Source: Ampelocalamus luodianensis (Eukaryota; Streptophyta; Magnoliopsida; Poales; Poaceae). Taken from it: a stretch of 64,000 nucleotides of DNA. A program made the translations under genes and the position numbers. Positions within the stretch are counted from its first letter, which is position 1, and the number at the start of each line of letters is the position of its first letter. The stretch covers positions 53,510 through 117,509 of the forward strand of contig JAYEVH010000401.1 of NCBI GenBank assembly GCA_036346255.1, in the 5' to 3' direction. Positions 33,220 to 43,828 of this stretch are shown piece by piece. The notes under the pieces are model-generated. The model was not told the origin of the DNA. It searched no databases and saw only the letters and a list, made by a program, of their open reading frames with translations.

Positions 33220-33548
33220 GTAGCGGGCGTCGCCTTGCGACTAAGAGCATCAGCCACCACATTTGCCTTTCCAGGATGGTATTGAATAGATAGATCATAA
33301 TCCTTAATTAGCTCCAGCCACCTGCGCTGCCTTAAATTCAGATCTTTCTGAGTGAAAATATACTTAAGACTCTTGTGATCTGTAAAAACATCACAACCCT
33401 CACCATACAGATAATGCCTCCAAAGTTTCAGGGCAAACACTACAGCTGCCAACTCTAAATCATGAGTTGGGTAATTCTGTTCATGCTTCTTCAGCTGCCT
33501 TGACGCATAAGCTATCACCTTCCCTTCCTGCATAAGGACACAACCCAT
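33220..33548 (-). pseudogene. RNase H domain of element D
   Basis: On the - strand: MGCVLMQEGKVIAYASRQLK, NYPTHDLELAAVVFALKLWR, VFTDHKSLKYIF, QRRWLELIKDYD, YHPGKANVVADALSRK. This is the typical RNase H of plant Gypsy elements, with Glu (HDLELAA), Asp (FTDH) and the terminal ADALSR block visible. It is the best-preserved segment of pol; the frame stays open into the linker toward integrase (to about 33003). The frame linking it to RT upstream is broken. Confidence 0.9.
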
Positions 33549-34560
33549 CCCAATCGAGACGCATCGAGTACATCGTAATCGCTTCCCGGGCTCGGAAGTG
33601 TAAGGACGAGGGCGGTCACGACTTTCCTTAAGGGTTTGGAAACTACGCTCACGATCATCATCCCACGAACTTCACATCCTTCTGTGTGAGTCTGGATAAG
33701 GGTTTAGCAATAATGGAGAAATCCTGCACAAAACGCCGATAGTATCCCGCCATGCCGAGAAAGCTTCTCACTTCTTTGACATTGGTTGGCGTCTTCCATT
33801 CTACCACTGTAGAAATCTTACTTGGATCAAGCTGTGATTCCTTATCATTGATGACATGCCCAGAAATCCCACTTCATATGTCCAAAACTCGCACTTTTTA
33901 GTTTGGCATAAAACTTATGCTCCTTAGTGTTTCCAACACAAGCCTCAGTGTCGCTCATGTTCGCCGGTCTTTGAATATATCAAGATATCATCTATAAAGA
34001 CTACCACAAAATCATCCAGGTATTCGTGCAACATCCTGTTCATAGTCTCCATGAAAGCAGCAGGGGCGTTCGTTAGTCCAAAAGACATAACTTTAAATTC
34101 AAAATGCCCATACCTTGTAGAGAATGCCGTCTTCTCAATATCCTCCTTTCGGACAGGGATTTGATTATAACCTGATTGAAGATCAATCTTTGAGAATATC
34201 TTGGCCCCTCTCAACTGATCAAATAGATCTTCTATACGAGGCAGAGGATACTTATTCTTGATGGTTAACTGGTTAAGAGCACGATAATCAATACACATGC
34301 GCCAACTACCATCTTTCTTCTTGGTAAAAAGAACAGGGGCTCCCCATGGAGACACACTGGGACGAATGAGATCTTTTGCTTTTAAATCATCCAACTGCTT
34401 CTTTAGTTCCTCTGGAGAGACGGAGACCCAACCGGTGAGGTCATAGAGACAGTCGGCGCACTGGTACCAAATCAATTCGAACTCTACGGGACGAGGTGGT
34501 GGCATCCTGGTAGTTCTTGCTGAAAACATCCAGAACTCCCGAACGACCAAAATTTCTTCT
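33549..34560 (-). pseudogene. Reverse transcriptase of element D
   Basis: On the - strand: PEELKKQLDDLKAKDLIRPS, APVLFTKKKDGSWRMCIDYR, KIDLQSGYNQIPVRKEDIEK, FGLTNAPAAFMETMNRM, and FIDDILIYSKT with the catalytic DD near 34000-33980. A frameshift just after this (about 33945) is followed by the thumb region, readable as SFLGMAGYYRRFVQDFSIIA (about 33770-33700). The catalytic residues are present but the frame is interrupted, so it is probably not functional. Confidence 0.92.
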
Positions 34561-34599
34561 CACTCTGAGATGAACTCGGCTTCTCCACTAGAGACAAAG

Positions 34600-34990
34600 A
34601 AACCCATTCTTCGCCGCACGCCACCGGAAAAGACTAGCCATCACAAAAAGTGAGTGAGATGGGCGCTACATTGGAATACTATCTCACGCCTGCACAGACT
34701 TGCGTGGTTATTGTCTTCAAAAACAGGAAATGACAAACACGGTAATTATGCAACCAGTCCATCCCCAAGATGACATCAAGCGGCTCCATCCTCATAACCA
34801 TCGATTAGCAATAAACTCTTCTCCATCTAACGAAATCACACAACCGGGACAAATCAGAGCTAGAGAGAATTCCCCGGGAGAATTAACTAGAACTGATCGA
34901 GCTATTGGCTGAGACTCAAACTCGCCTTACTAACAAAATCTAGTGATACAAAAGAAAAGGTAGCCCCGAATCAAATAGAACAAGTGCCTC
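34600..34990 (-). pseudogene. Aspartic protease of element D
   Basis: On the - strand LVLFDSGATFSFVSLDFVS (about 34985-34930) has the intact catalytic DSG. Downstream, PLDVILGMDWLHNYRV (about 34780-34735) is the conserved second part of Gypsy proteases. In-frame stops after SLSQ and within the linker break it. It sits between the gag knuckles and RT as expected. Confidence 0.8.
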
Positions 34991-35299
34991 TCTGAATCCA
35001 CCAAGAGTGTACTGTCACCACATCGGGGCGACTCACCAGGCTCGCCATCGGCATAGCGTAGGAGGCTGGCTGGCTGGGGCGGTAGGCTCCAACGCCTGGT
35101 GCGGTGGTGCGGGAGGCTGCGGGAGGTGTGAAGGTGCTACTCTCGAAATGGAGCCACGGAGGCGGCCAAAAATACCACGCGGTGGAGCTCCTCCGAGCAG
35201 GAAGTAAGGGCGTGGCGGTGCCCAAGTTGGAGTAGGAGTAGCCGCTAACATCCGAACCGACCCTCGAGAAGCTGCCTGCGCTGCACCGACATCGCACAG

Positions 35300-35636
35300 T
35301 TCCCACTTGATGATCTTGGCGGGATTCCGCCGACAAACCAATGCCTTATGGCCCTCGACCACAATGGCGACAAGACCGAACCATTTGCACTCGAGCTCTA
35401 TGCTCATCGCCGCACTTGAAACACTTCATGCCTTGCCTGGGACCGGACGTAACCTAGGTGCAGTGCAGAGCCTTCGAGAGGTGGAAGAAGAGCGTGCCCC
35501 CGTGAACTTGGTCTTGAATGATTTCTGCGGACCTTTGAACCTCTTGGAAGTAGGCCTCGGAAGGTCCCACCCCACCGCCAAAACCCCTCTTACGCCGCCA
35601 CCGCTCCCTCGGATACCACGCGCCTTCTCCTCCTGG
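35300..35636 (-). pseudogene. gag C-terminus of element D with zinc knuckles
   Basis: On the - strand CFKCGDEHRARVQM followed by SCRHCGRG (about 35430-35350) and, in a shifted frame, HKALVCRRNPAKIIKWE. Together they show Cys/His spacing of one or two nucleocapsid knuckles with a frameshift between. Upstream the reading is cut by the solo LTR at 35642; it continues at 40548 on the other side. Confidence 0.65.
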
Positions 35637-35641
35637 CAGCT

Positions 35642-38600
35642 TGTAACATCCCAATTTTGGGCTTGTGTTTCAAATGTAAGAAAATCAGTAGAAATTAAAA
35701 CTTTTTCTTACATCATGTGTTTCCGGTTTGTATTGCACAAGTATTGTACAAGACTTATGGAAATGCAAAGTCACAAGTCTTTTGAACCAAATCTTATCTC
35801 TTCTATAACATTCTGGTCAAATGTTTTGATCATCCTCTGGGAATATTTTTCCTAAGTTCTTGGGATGGTATGTGACCCCTCTGAAAAATTTCACGATTTT
35901 TAGAAATTGTTTGGATATTTTTGGAGGTCAGTCAAACCAATTCAAAATCTGGTCAAACCTAAAACCAGTACCTTGTAGAATTTTTGGAGAAAAATGCAAT
36001 GCATAAAACTCTCTGAAAATTTTACACAAGGTCAATGTCTCAGTCAGCAAGCTCCTGTAAAAATTTCAGAATTTTTGGAGTTATTTTGCTACCCCAAATA
36101 AATCCTCAAAGGTCTCAGCTTAATTAAAAACCTAAAAAAAAACCAAATTCACTATTCATTGGGTTCGGGTCGGGCTCGAGTCCGAGCCACTTGACTTGGT
36201 TGAACCACCTAACTGCACCGAGCCGCGTTTTAAAACGCGCGATATCGGCCGTTGGATTCAAATCGCGCCCATGTTCGTAAGCATTCGGACCCTCGGTTGC
36301 ATTGGTCAATAGGGACCGTTGGATTTCAATCAACCGTCCGGATCCTTGAGAGCAATCGGATTGTCCGGCGAACTTGTTTAATCGTGACCGTCCATTTTCG
36401 ATCCGGCGGTCACCGTTCGTCTTTGTTCTTCTTCCTCCTCTCGCTTCTTGAGCGCACGGTGCAATGGCGAGAAAGAGAGGTTGAGTGGGTGGCGTTGTGG
36501 TGTCACCTCAAGTTGCTTTCGTCAACGTCTCTGTGGAGCATTAAATGCGCTCGGGCTTTTCTCCTCCATTGTCACCATGCTCACTTGCTCCCATCATTTC
36601 GTGGTCTACAACCGAGCATGAACCGAGCTCACCATGGGCTCATGTTCTTGCTCGAAAACCCTAATCCCCTTCCTATAAATTGGCTCCCTAGGTCCTCCCG
36701 GTGTTCTTTTGCACCACACCTAGCTATTCTCTGTGTTGAGCTCAAGAACACCTCTCACCTCAAACCACCATTGTTGGCGTAGAGCTCCAATGGCGGCCTT
36801 GGTGTCCAGTGGTTCATCCCCAACATTTCTTGCACCCTTTTGAACTCCTCAACCTCCTTTATATTTCCCTAACTTGATTTTGGGTTGCATTCACAGAATC
36901 ACTCAATTTTAAGTTTGGAGATTTTGTTGGTTTCACCCCTTTCTTCTCCAGCTCAGGTAAGTGATTCTTTTGCAATTACTTGCTTTTGGAGCCTCTTTGA
37001 GCTATAATGAAGTGTGGTAATGATGTGGTTCCACTCATTTTGCTCGAACCTCATTTCCACTTCATCTTCTTCGGCTCAGGTGGACTTCATCGTGTTCAAG
37101 TCTTCCCGCCATCTTTGGAGCTCCTCTCGGTTAAGGTAGCTCCTATGTAGTCCCTAGAAGTCATGGCACTCGCTTCCTTGGGTGCAGCAGAGCATTTTGC
37201 TATTTTCGTGTTTTGCCGTGTCGGCCTTCATCTTTGTTTCGGCTCGCGGCGTTCGAACCTCCACCGCCGGCAAGGTCACCGCGTTGGGTCCGCAACACTA
37301 TTGCGAACCCATTTTGATAGTTTAGGCACCGCCGCATGGAGTCGCCGGCGACCACCGCAAAGCCACTCGGGTTTTGTCACCGAGAAGCTCCGTTTCGTCG
37401 GATCATTAGGACACATTAATTACCAATCATTAGCTGTTAATTATGTCTTAATCATTATTATTGGGCCACGACCGGTGGGCCCAATCTCCTTAAATCAATC
37501 TGCTTCACTCGCCTTTATTCCGACATCATTAATGCTTAATCATTGATTAATAAAAATGTCGCACTTAATCTGTCGGAAACCTTCTGCGGTCGTGACTTGT
37601 GGGCGGTGCGCGTGTGCGTGGGTTAAATCGTTGCGATCGTGACTCGTAGTCACCGACATGCGGTCCCACTCGTCGGTACCTCTTTTTGAACTTGATCTAT
37701 AGCCGTCCATTTTGTGATGCGGCCCGGATCTTGCATGCATTCGGACCATCCGGTTCCTCGCCGCCACGGGCGTCGATCTTGCGATCAATGGTGAGATCGT
37801 GTGTGCAATCGGACAATCCGGTTGTTAGTGCGTTACGGGCGTCCATCCGCCGATCTGCGGTGGGATTGGCCCAGCAACCGCACCGTCCGGTTGCATACAC
37901 TCGTGCGAGCCGTTGGATCTTGATCCAACGGTGGGTTTCATTTGGGTTTCGCGCGCGTGCGCTATTTTCGGCGCGCGTAAGCCGTAGGATGTTAGATCAA
38001 GGGTTGTGGGGTTGTCCACGTCATTTCCTTTTTATTGGATTGTTCTGTATTTCGGTAAGCAATTGTTTATCAACTGAAAATGATGTAAAAACTTTAGAAA
38101 CTCATAACTAATTCATTTTAACTGCTTTTTAGTTAATCCCAACTGTAATAAATCATGTTATCACTTTAGCTTATTATAAAAATGGATTTAAGCATGTTCC
38201 AGTAACAGAAAATTGTGTAACTAGGAATAACTTGGTTTCTGTCATTTTGAATATTCCAGAAAATGGATAAAACGTTAGAAAATGCATATCTTGCTCTGTG
38301 TATATCCAAAATGAATGATTCCAACTTTGATAAATTTGTATCAACCCAATGTTAATGTAAAAATGATGGTAGGTCCAAGATTGTAACAGAAACCTTGATT
38401 AATGATTTAGTACCTATTTTCAGCATTTAGAAAATCCTGGAAGACTTATAAAATGCACAAGTAATTCTCTGTAACTGCAAAATGTATATGATAAATTCTA
38501 GAAAACCCCTCTGTTGGTATACTTCAATGTAAAATTAGTTTTGAACATATCTTTGTTCCTGGAAAGTGCATTATGCTAATTTTGCATCTTAGAAAAATCA

Positions 38601-40542
38601 TAACTAAATCACTTTAACTCCAAATGACCTGAAATTTTATATGGGTTACCTCTATACCAGTAGGTAGCTACCATAAAAATTTCAGCTTCAAAATCTTTCT
38701 AGAAAATATTTTTGCTACAGTGCTAATTATGGCCGAAAATGGGTTTTTAGGTAATATCTTTTGCACCACAAATCCAAATTAGGTTTTTCCAGTTCCTATG
38801 TCTAGGTATATTCGTATTTCACCTTGTGTATAAGTTTCGTCGCATTTGGATAATTTTTGCTTGCTCTTTGGTTTAAGTGTTGCTCGTCTTATTGGTTGTT
38901 CTTGGTTCTTTTTGGCCTTTCGCTTAGGATTCGACATTTGCGGTAATCCCGAGAGCGATCCTCCGCAACATATTGAGCAACAGCAAGAAGGCAAGCAGTT
39001 TGATCATGTTAATCCCAGTATTTTAAGTATTTATGTTGATTACAAATTCTATGTATGCATTGCTACTTTGTTTTAATAGTTGGCCTAGTATATGCATTTC
39101 CTTAGCAAATGATTATCCTCTACTACCATGAGCCTAGGTTACTTGCTGTGATTGAGAGTTCGTGGAGGGGCTCTTGTCACTTAGTAGTTGCGAATTAATT
39201 GCTTAGCCATGCTTAGCTTCGGTAGAAATGGGCGGTTATCGACTTGTCGATAACCTTGATCACACAAACTTATTATGTATTATGATTTCCATCTTGTGCC
39301 ATGTCTACTTATGAAAACTAAAACTGAAAACAAAATGATTTAGACTTGGGCACAATGGTATGATGGTGTGATTTTCGGGTGTGACTGGAATGGTGCCTAA
39401 GTCAACAAGGACCGAACATCTTGTTACACTAAACCAAGCATTTTAGCGTGCTAACCACACTAGAGGGTATGGGACCTCTCTTGACTTAGTACTTTGGCGT
39501 GTATTGGCTCCGGGTCGCAGGAGGTCGCAGGAGGGATGGTGTTGGGAGCATTGTAGTGTCCGAAAGACTTCACCGGGATGGGATTTGTTGTCTTTCGGCT
39601 TGCAATGTAAGCGTATGGTGTTTCTACCCATACGAGCGGCTCGTAGTTAATACACAATATTGGAAAGCGTCTCGTAGGACTTAGCCGTGCCGGCATACCT
39701 ACGGAAGTGTGCTTTTGGCTTAAAGGCGATGCAAGTGTGGGTACATTGGTACACCTGCGAGGTTAAAACTATTCGAATAGCCTCGCCCTAGGTTATGGAC
39801 ACGCTTGGCAAGGTCTTTCAAGAGTTAGACTACAACCTTTTAAATTAAAACTTGATGGGTGGTACGAATCGGGGATTCGTGCTATGTTGTGGTGGCTATT
39901 GGGATAGTCACTTCCAGGTGGTTACTTGTATGTATCTGTACTTACTGTTACTTTGATAACTAAACAGATTTGCAAACTTGCTTTTGAAATGTATTACATT
40001 ATTGCAAATAAAGTTGGCTTCATGCAAAAATGAGACATACAACCTCCACCTAAATAAGCTTGCATGTAGTTATGAATAGGTGCGCTATTCCACACGTCGA
40101 TCTTTGGGTACAAAGACAATCTTTGTACTCGGATGCTATGCTTAATTGTTTTGTTGCAGAGGAAGAAGGTGAGCAGAAGGGCCTCACTTTTGTGAGTCTG
40201 TGTTGTGGTAGCTTATGGGCGACTAGCTTAGCGGCCCGGTCGGTTGCCTTGTGGGTGTGCGGCTAACGGTCGACTTTTGTTCTAGCCATCTTATGGCGCT
40301 TTTGCTTCATTGTCATTCTTGTATATTGATCTATTTGGCGGTCGGCTCTCTTTTGTAATAACTTTACTTTTTGTCGTTGTTGAACTTAGTGATCTATGTT
40401 GTATGGAAATGATGTGTAATTTTGTGATGATGTGCATATGTTGCAATTCGGAAACATATGTCCATCGAGGCTTAGAATGTTTAATTAGTAATGCTAGAAC
40501 CATTTGGAGGTTAAGTGTTACTAGTTAAATATTCGGTCCTCA
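35642..40542 (+). mobile_element. Solo LTR (4.9 kb) inserted in gag of element D
   Basis: Starts TGTAACATCCC and ends ATTCGGTCCTCA, flanked by an exact duplication CAGCT (35637-35641, 40543-40547). It is the sister of the inverted LTR at 1-2527 and of the LTR end at 17255-18576. Contents: CCGTTGGAT/ATCCAACGG dyads (36240-36420 and 37690-37935), a telo-box with TATA (36656-36680), GC-rich stretch (37160-37390), AT-rich stretch (38040-38800) and the palindrome CTATTCGAATAG (39769-39780). No internal region or coding frame is present. It is unusually long for a solo LTR but in the range known for Tekay-type elements. Confidence 0.93.
36656..36680 (+). promoter_or_regulatory. Core promoter of the solo LTR (telo-box and TATA)
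   Basis: AAACCCTAA at 36656-36664 and CTATAAAT at 36673-36680, the same pair as in the inverted sister LTR at 1369-1397. The expected start is near 36705. Transcription would run on the + strand out of the LTR, antisense to element D. Confidence 0.6.
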
Positions 40543-40547
40543 CAGCT

Positions 40548-41263
40548 CCTCACCAAGCTGCATCTCCGTTCCATGCCCCTGCTTGTTCGACAGAGGAGCT
40601 GAAATCCCGCAACTCCAATGCTCCCAATACTGCGGAACTCTTGCACGAGCCCCGTGAAACCTCTTGGCTTTTTCCTCATCATTTGTGGCCACAGTGGAAC
40701 AAAACGAACCAGTTGTTAAAACTGCTTCATACTCATCACTTGTCATCTTCCCCGCTGAAGTTCGCAGGAGACTTCCATTCGCTCCACATATGAAGTGGAT
40801 AAAACCTCTTCTGAAGTGCTCAACAAAATACTCCCGTGTAATCGGTCCATGAGCTCTTGTCACGGCCATCGAACTCCTTCCCACGGATATCACTTTGCCC
40901 CTTCAATTGGAAGGCCACGAACCGAGCCCTCATTTCGATGTCATCCCGAGCTCAGTGCCTCTCCATGTGTCGCAGCCAATTAGCTGCGTCGACAGGCGTG
41001 CTGACCCGTCGAAGGTGTCCAGCCTCAAAGCGTTCCATTGATGTAATCCCATGGCATACGCCGCAGGTGCCACTGCAGGGGCCACCACAGGAGCGACAAC
41101 AGCGCGGTGGCGGGCACGGTTCTCTGTCTGCAAGCAACCTCTTCCTCGACTCGCAGGCTAGCTTCTCCCACTACGGAATTCCGAACTTCTGGCGGGGGCG
41201 ATGCCTTGCCTCGCCCGGCTCCTGCCGGCCTCGACCACGACCTCGACCTCCACCCCTTGCCAT
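40548..41263 (-). pseudogene. gag N-terminal part of element D
   Basis: ATG at 41263 (- strand) opens MARGGGRGRGRGR, an Arg/Gly-rich start, but a stop follows after about 30 codons. The capsid domain is readable in other frames: NALRLDTFDGSARLSTQLI (about 41040-40985), ITREYFVEHFRRGFIHF (about 40845-40795), KMTSDEYEAVL and DEEKAKRF (about 40745-40650). It is joined to 35636 once the solo LTR is removed. Several frameshifts make it non-functional. Confidence 0.75.
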
Positions 41264-41460
41264 ATCTAATCATCACAGCAAAACAATCAAACAATAAGCA
41301 ATTTCATCATCTAGGACCACAAGAGTAGTCTATCTAGCAGCTATCACACAAGAGAAATAAAAAATCTCAAAAGCAGCATAATGCAATGCATTAACCCATT
41401 CCCACCTACTGTGCATAGTGTGTCAAATTTAACCTTTCATATTCCACGGACCTACAGCCC

Positions 41461-41474
41461 GCTCTGATACCAAC
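41461..41474 (-). other. Primer-binding site of element D
   Basis: On the - strand GTTGGTATCAGAGC follows the 5' LTR. TGGTATCAGAGC is a full 12-base match to initiator Met-tRNA, unlike A and E, which lack one A. Confidence 0.92.
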
Positions 41475-43659
41475 TGTAACACCCCAGTCCGTCATGAACC
41501 TGGAATGCTACTAAACAAACTCTAAAAAAAACTCTAAGGAAGACAATTCTAATAAATTTTGGCAGAACCTCCCTTGTAAAGTTATTTACATGAAGGTTCC
41601 AACACAGGATAATCAAATATTAATTAAACTTCCATTCCAAGACATCAAAGGATAATCAGAAACATGCTAAGAATCCATCATAACTAGAGAGGTATAAAAT
41701 TCCACTACTCCTCATTATTACATTTAATCCATAGCATAAAACAAATCATAATATTCAAAGATCAATCATTCTCTGAAGATCATTCATCCTTATTTAGTTC
41801 ATGTGGTATGTGTGTGTCTAGCATCTACTTTCCCCATGCATGTCATTCTGTCTCGGTACCTAAACAACAATAAAGCAAGAGTGAGTCCATAGACTCAGCA
41901 AGTACATTAAGAAACCATGGCAATAACACACATGTAAAGGAGATTAACATTAGAACATCGTGTATGCAAATGCAATGCTCAAGGACTTTTATCTTTAACT
42001 TTCGTGTACATTACACTCAATGCGAGTATGCGACGCCGCCGCATGCCCATGCACATCTTGGCGCGCGCACGAGGACCAATTGCCGTTACTCCGCAAGTAA
42101 CGGGACCTCAAGCCCACACTCCACGGTGAGGATCTCGGCCCGTCACATTCATGACGGGATTTCAAGGAAACATACTTGGACACTACGTGACCAAGCCTCA
42201 ACATGATATCTCTATGCAAATGCTTATCATGTAATCATCATCAAATTACCAAAGTACAACATCACTTAATCATAGCAAAGCATGAGCATCATTTGAGCAA
42301 TAACCATACTTAAGCATTCATTAAGTATACCATCTTGCAATACATCCATACAGCAAATAACACACAATTTAGACAATCATTCAAACAACAATGCACTTGC
42401 CTCAACCGTGCGAAGGTGGATGTCGGAATGAGGTAGTGCTCCCGAGCCAAACCCACCTGGACAACAATTGAGACAAACTAAGGCTACCATAAGGGTCTAA
42501 TAACAAAATCATAAACACAACATGAGTACATCGTCCACTAAACGCAACCCCCAACGTTAAAGCGGCTGTCAGATTTCTTTTCCAGAGAACAGCCCCCTTC
42601 GAAAAATCATAACTAAATGTAAGGAAATCCAAATGGAGTGATCTTGGACATTCTTAAAAGGTTATTGAATTCCCCCTCTAAACCTAGTTGGTGAGGTTCT
42701 CTGATTCGGCCATTTACTAGCCCTACCAATCTAAACAACAGAGTATCAATTTTCACGTCGGGTTTCTGGACAGCAACAATGAAACTATCATAACTTTCTC
42801 TACGTTCGTCCGAATTTCATGATCTTTAGTTTTCCTGAAAGCTAGAAGGATTATCTACAACTTTCGTTATACTGGGGTTCTCAGATTTCCACTTTATCCA
42901 TCACTTTTAATTGGTTTTCTACAATCTGTCTAAATACTGACAGAGCAGTGGAACAGCAGACTTAGAAAAATCATAACTCTCTAACCGTTAATCGGATTTG
43001 AGTGAACTTGGCGGCCACTGAAAGCTAAGACAATAACCTAAAACTCTCTAGGAGACCAAAACTCCAGATTCATCCTCTAACCACACGAAATTTACCCCGC
43101 AAGCCACTGGACGAAAATTGCATTACAGCAGGCCGACTACCATCTAAACAAAGACTAACCAAAATCTCTCCCAAGACTAATTATCCTTCAAGAACAGCAT
43201 GTTACCCTTGACGACGCTGCCGAATGCGAACCCGGATGGCGATCCCTCCTCTTCCTCTTCTTCCTTCTCTTCTCCTCCTTTCTTCCCTCCTTTCTTCCTC
43301 TATGGCCGGCTGCAAGGAGGGCTTCTTCTCCTCAAGGCCGGCAGCAATGGAGGGCTCTTCGAGGAGGTTGGGGCGCAAGGGAGAGGAACCAGGAGGTGGC
43401 TGCCAAGGAGGTGGTGCGCATGGGGAGGAGAGGAGATGGGGCGGCCAAAGGGAGTGGGGGCTCGGCTAGGGTTTGGGAAAGTGGTGCCTCCCTTGGCCGG
43501 CCACCTAAGGCTGATGGGCGGAGCCCAGCCAGTTGGCGTAAGCGCGCTTTCACCCCGCTAGCTGCGAAAATCAACTATTTCCTTTTGATCCTTTTACTAA
43601 TACTGAGAAGTCCCTCCCGAAACTCTTTCTCGAACCTCTCGAACTTTTGGGTCATTACA
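41475..43659 (-). repeat. 5' LTR of element D
   Basis: Same ends and modules as the copy at 29480-31640. One notable difference is an extra segment around 42993-43020, which contains TTGGCGGCCACTGAAAGC, as in related LTRs; the left copy lost it. Many other differences are one-base indels in homopolymers or within hairpin stems (42010-42200). Confidence 0.93.
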
Positions 43660-43664
43660 AGCAA

Positions 43665-43823
43665 GCAGTGTTGTTTCTGTATTAAAGAAACAATTCAACA
43701 TCTTTTTATTGATTGTCCACTTGCGCGTCTCATTTGGTGGGTTGTTTGTTGTGCGTTTAATCTATCACCCCCTGTGAGTATATCAAACATGTTTGGGTAT
43801 TGGTTAGCTGGAATTCCAAAAAA
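43665..43823 (+). pseudogene. LINE ORF2 zinc-domain fragment between elements D and G
   Basis: Continues ORF2 after element D: CCFCIKETIQHLFIDCP (CX2C...HX4C type, the zf-RVT domain of plant LINEs) and ARLIWWVVCCAFN, ending in WLAGIPKKL where solo LTR G is inserted. The frame joins cleanly to the text before 29480 through the AGCAA duplication. Confidence 0.85.
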
Positions 43824-43828
43824 ATTAA

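Larger units (their letters stand above)
29480..43659 (-). mobile_element. Chromovirus-type Ty3/Gypsy element D (coding but decayed), nested in the LINE
   Basis: - strand element. 5' LTR 41475-43659, primer site 41461-41474, gag from 41263, pol down to about 31656, polypurine tract 31641-31655, 3' LTR 29480-31640. The duplication AGCAA is exact (29475-29479, 43660-43664), and the LINE frame is continuous across it. The order is gag-PR-RT-RH-INT with a chromodomain, which places it in the chromoviruses, Tekay/Del-like. A 4.9 kb solo LTR interrupts gag. Its LTR shares all the internal modules with A, E, G, H and I, so it represents the coding type related to those non-coding elements. It may be RIRE3/RIRE8-like, which is inference. 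Confidence 0.93.
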
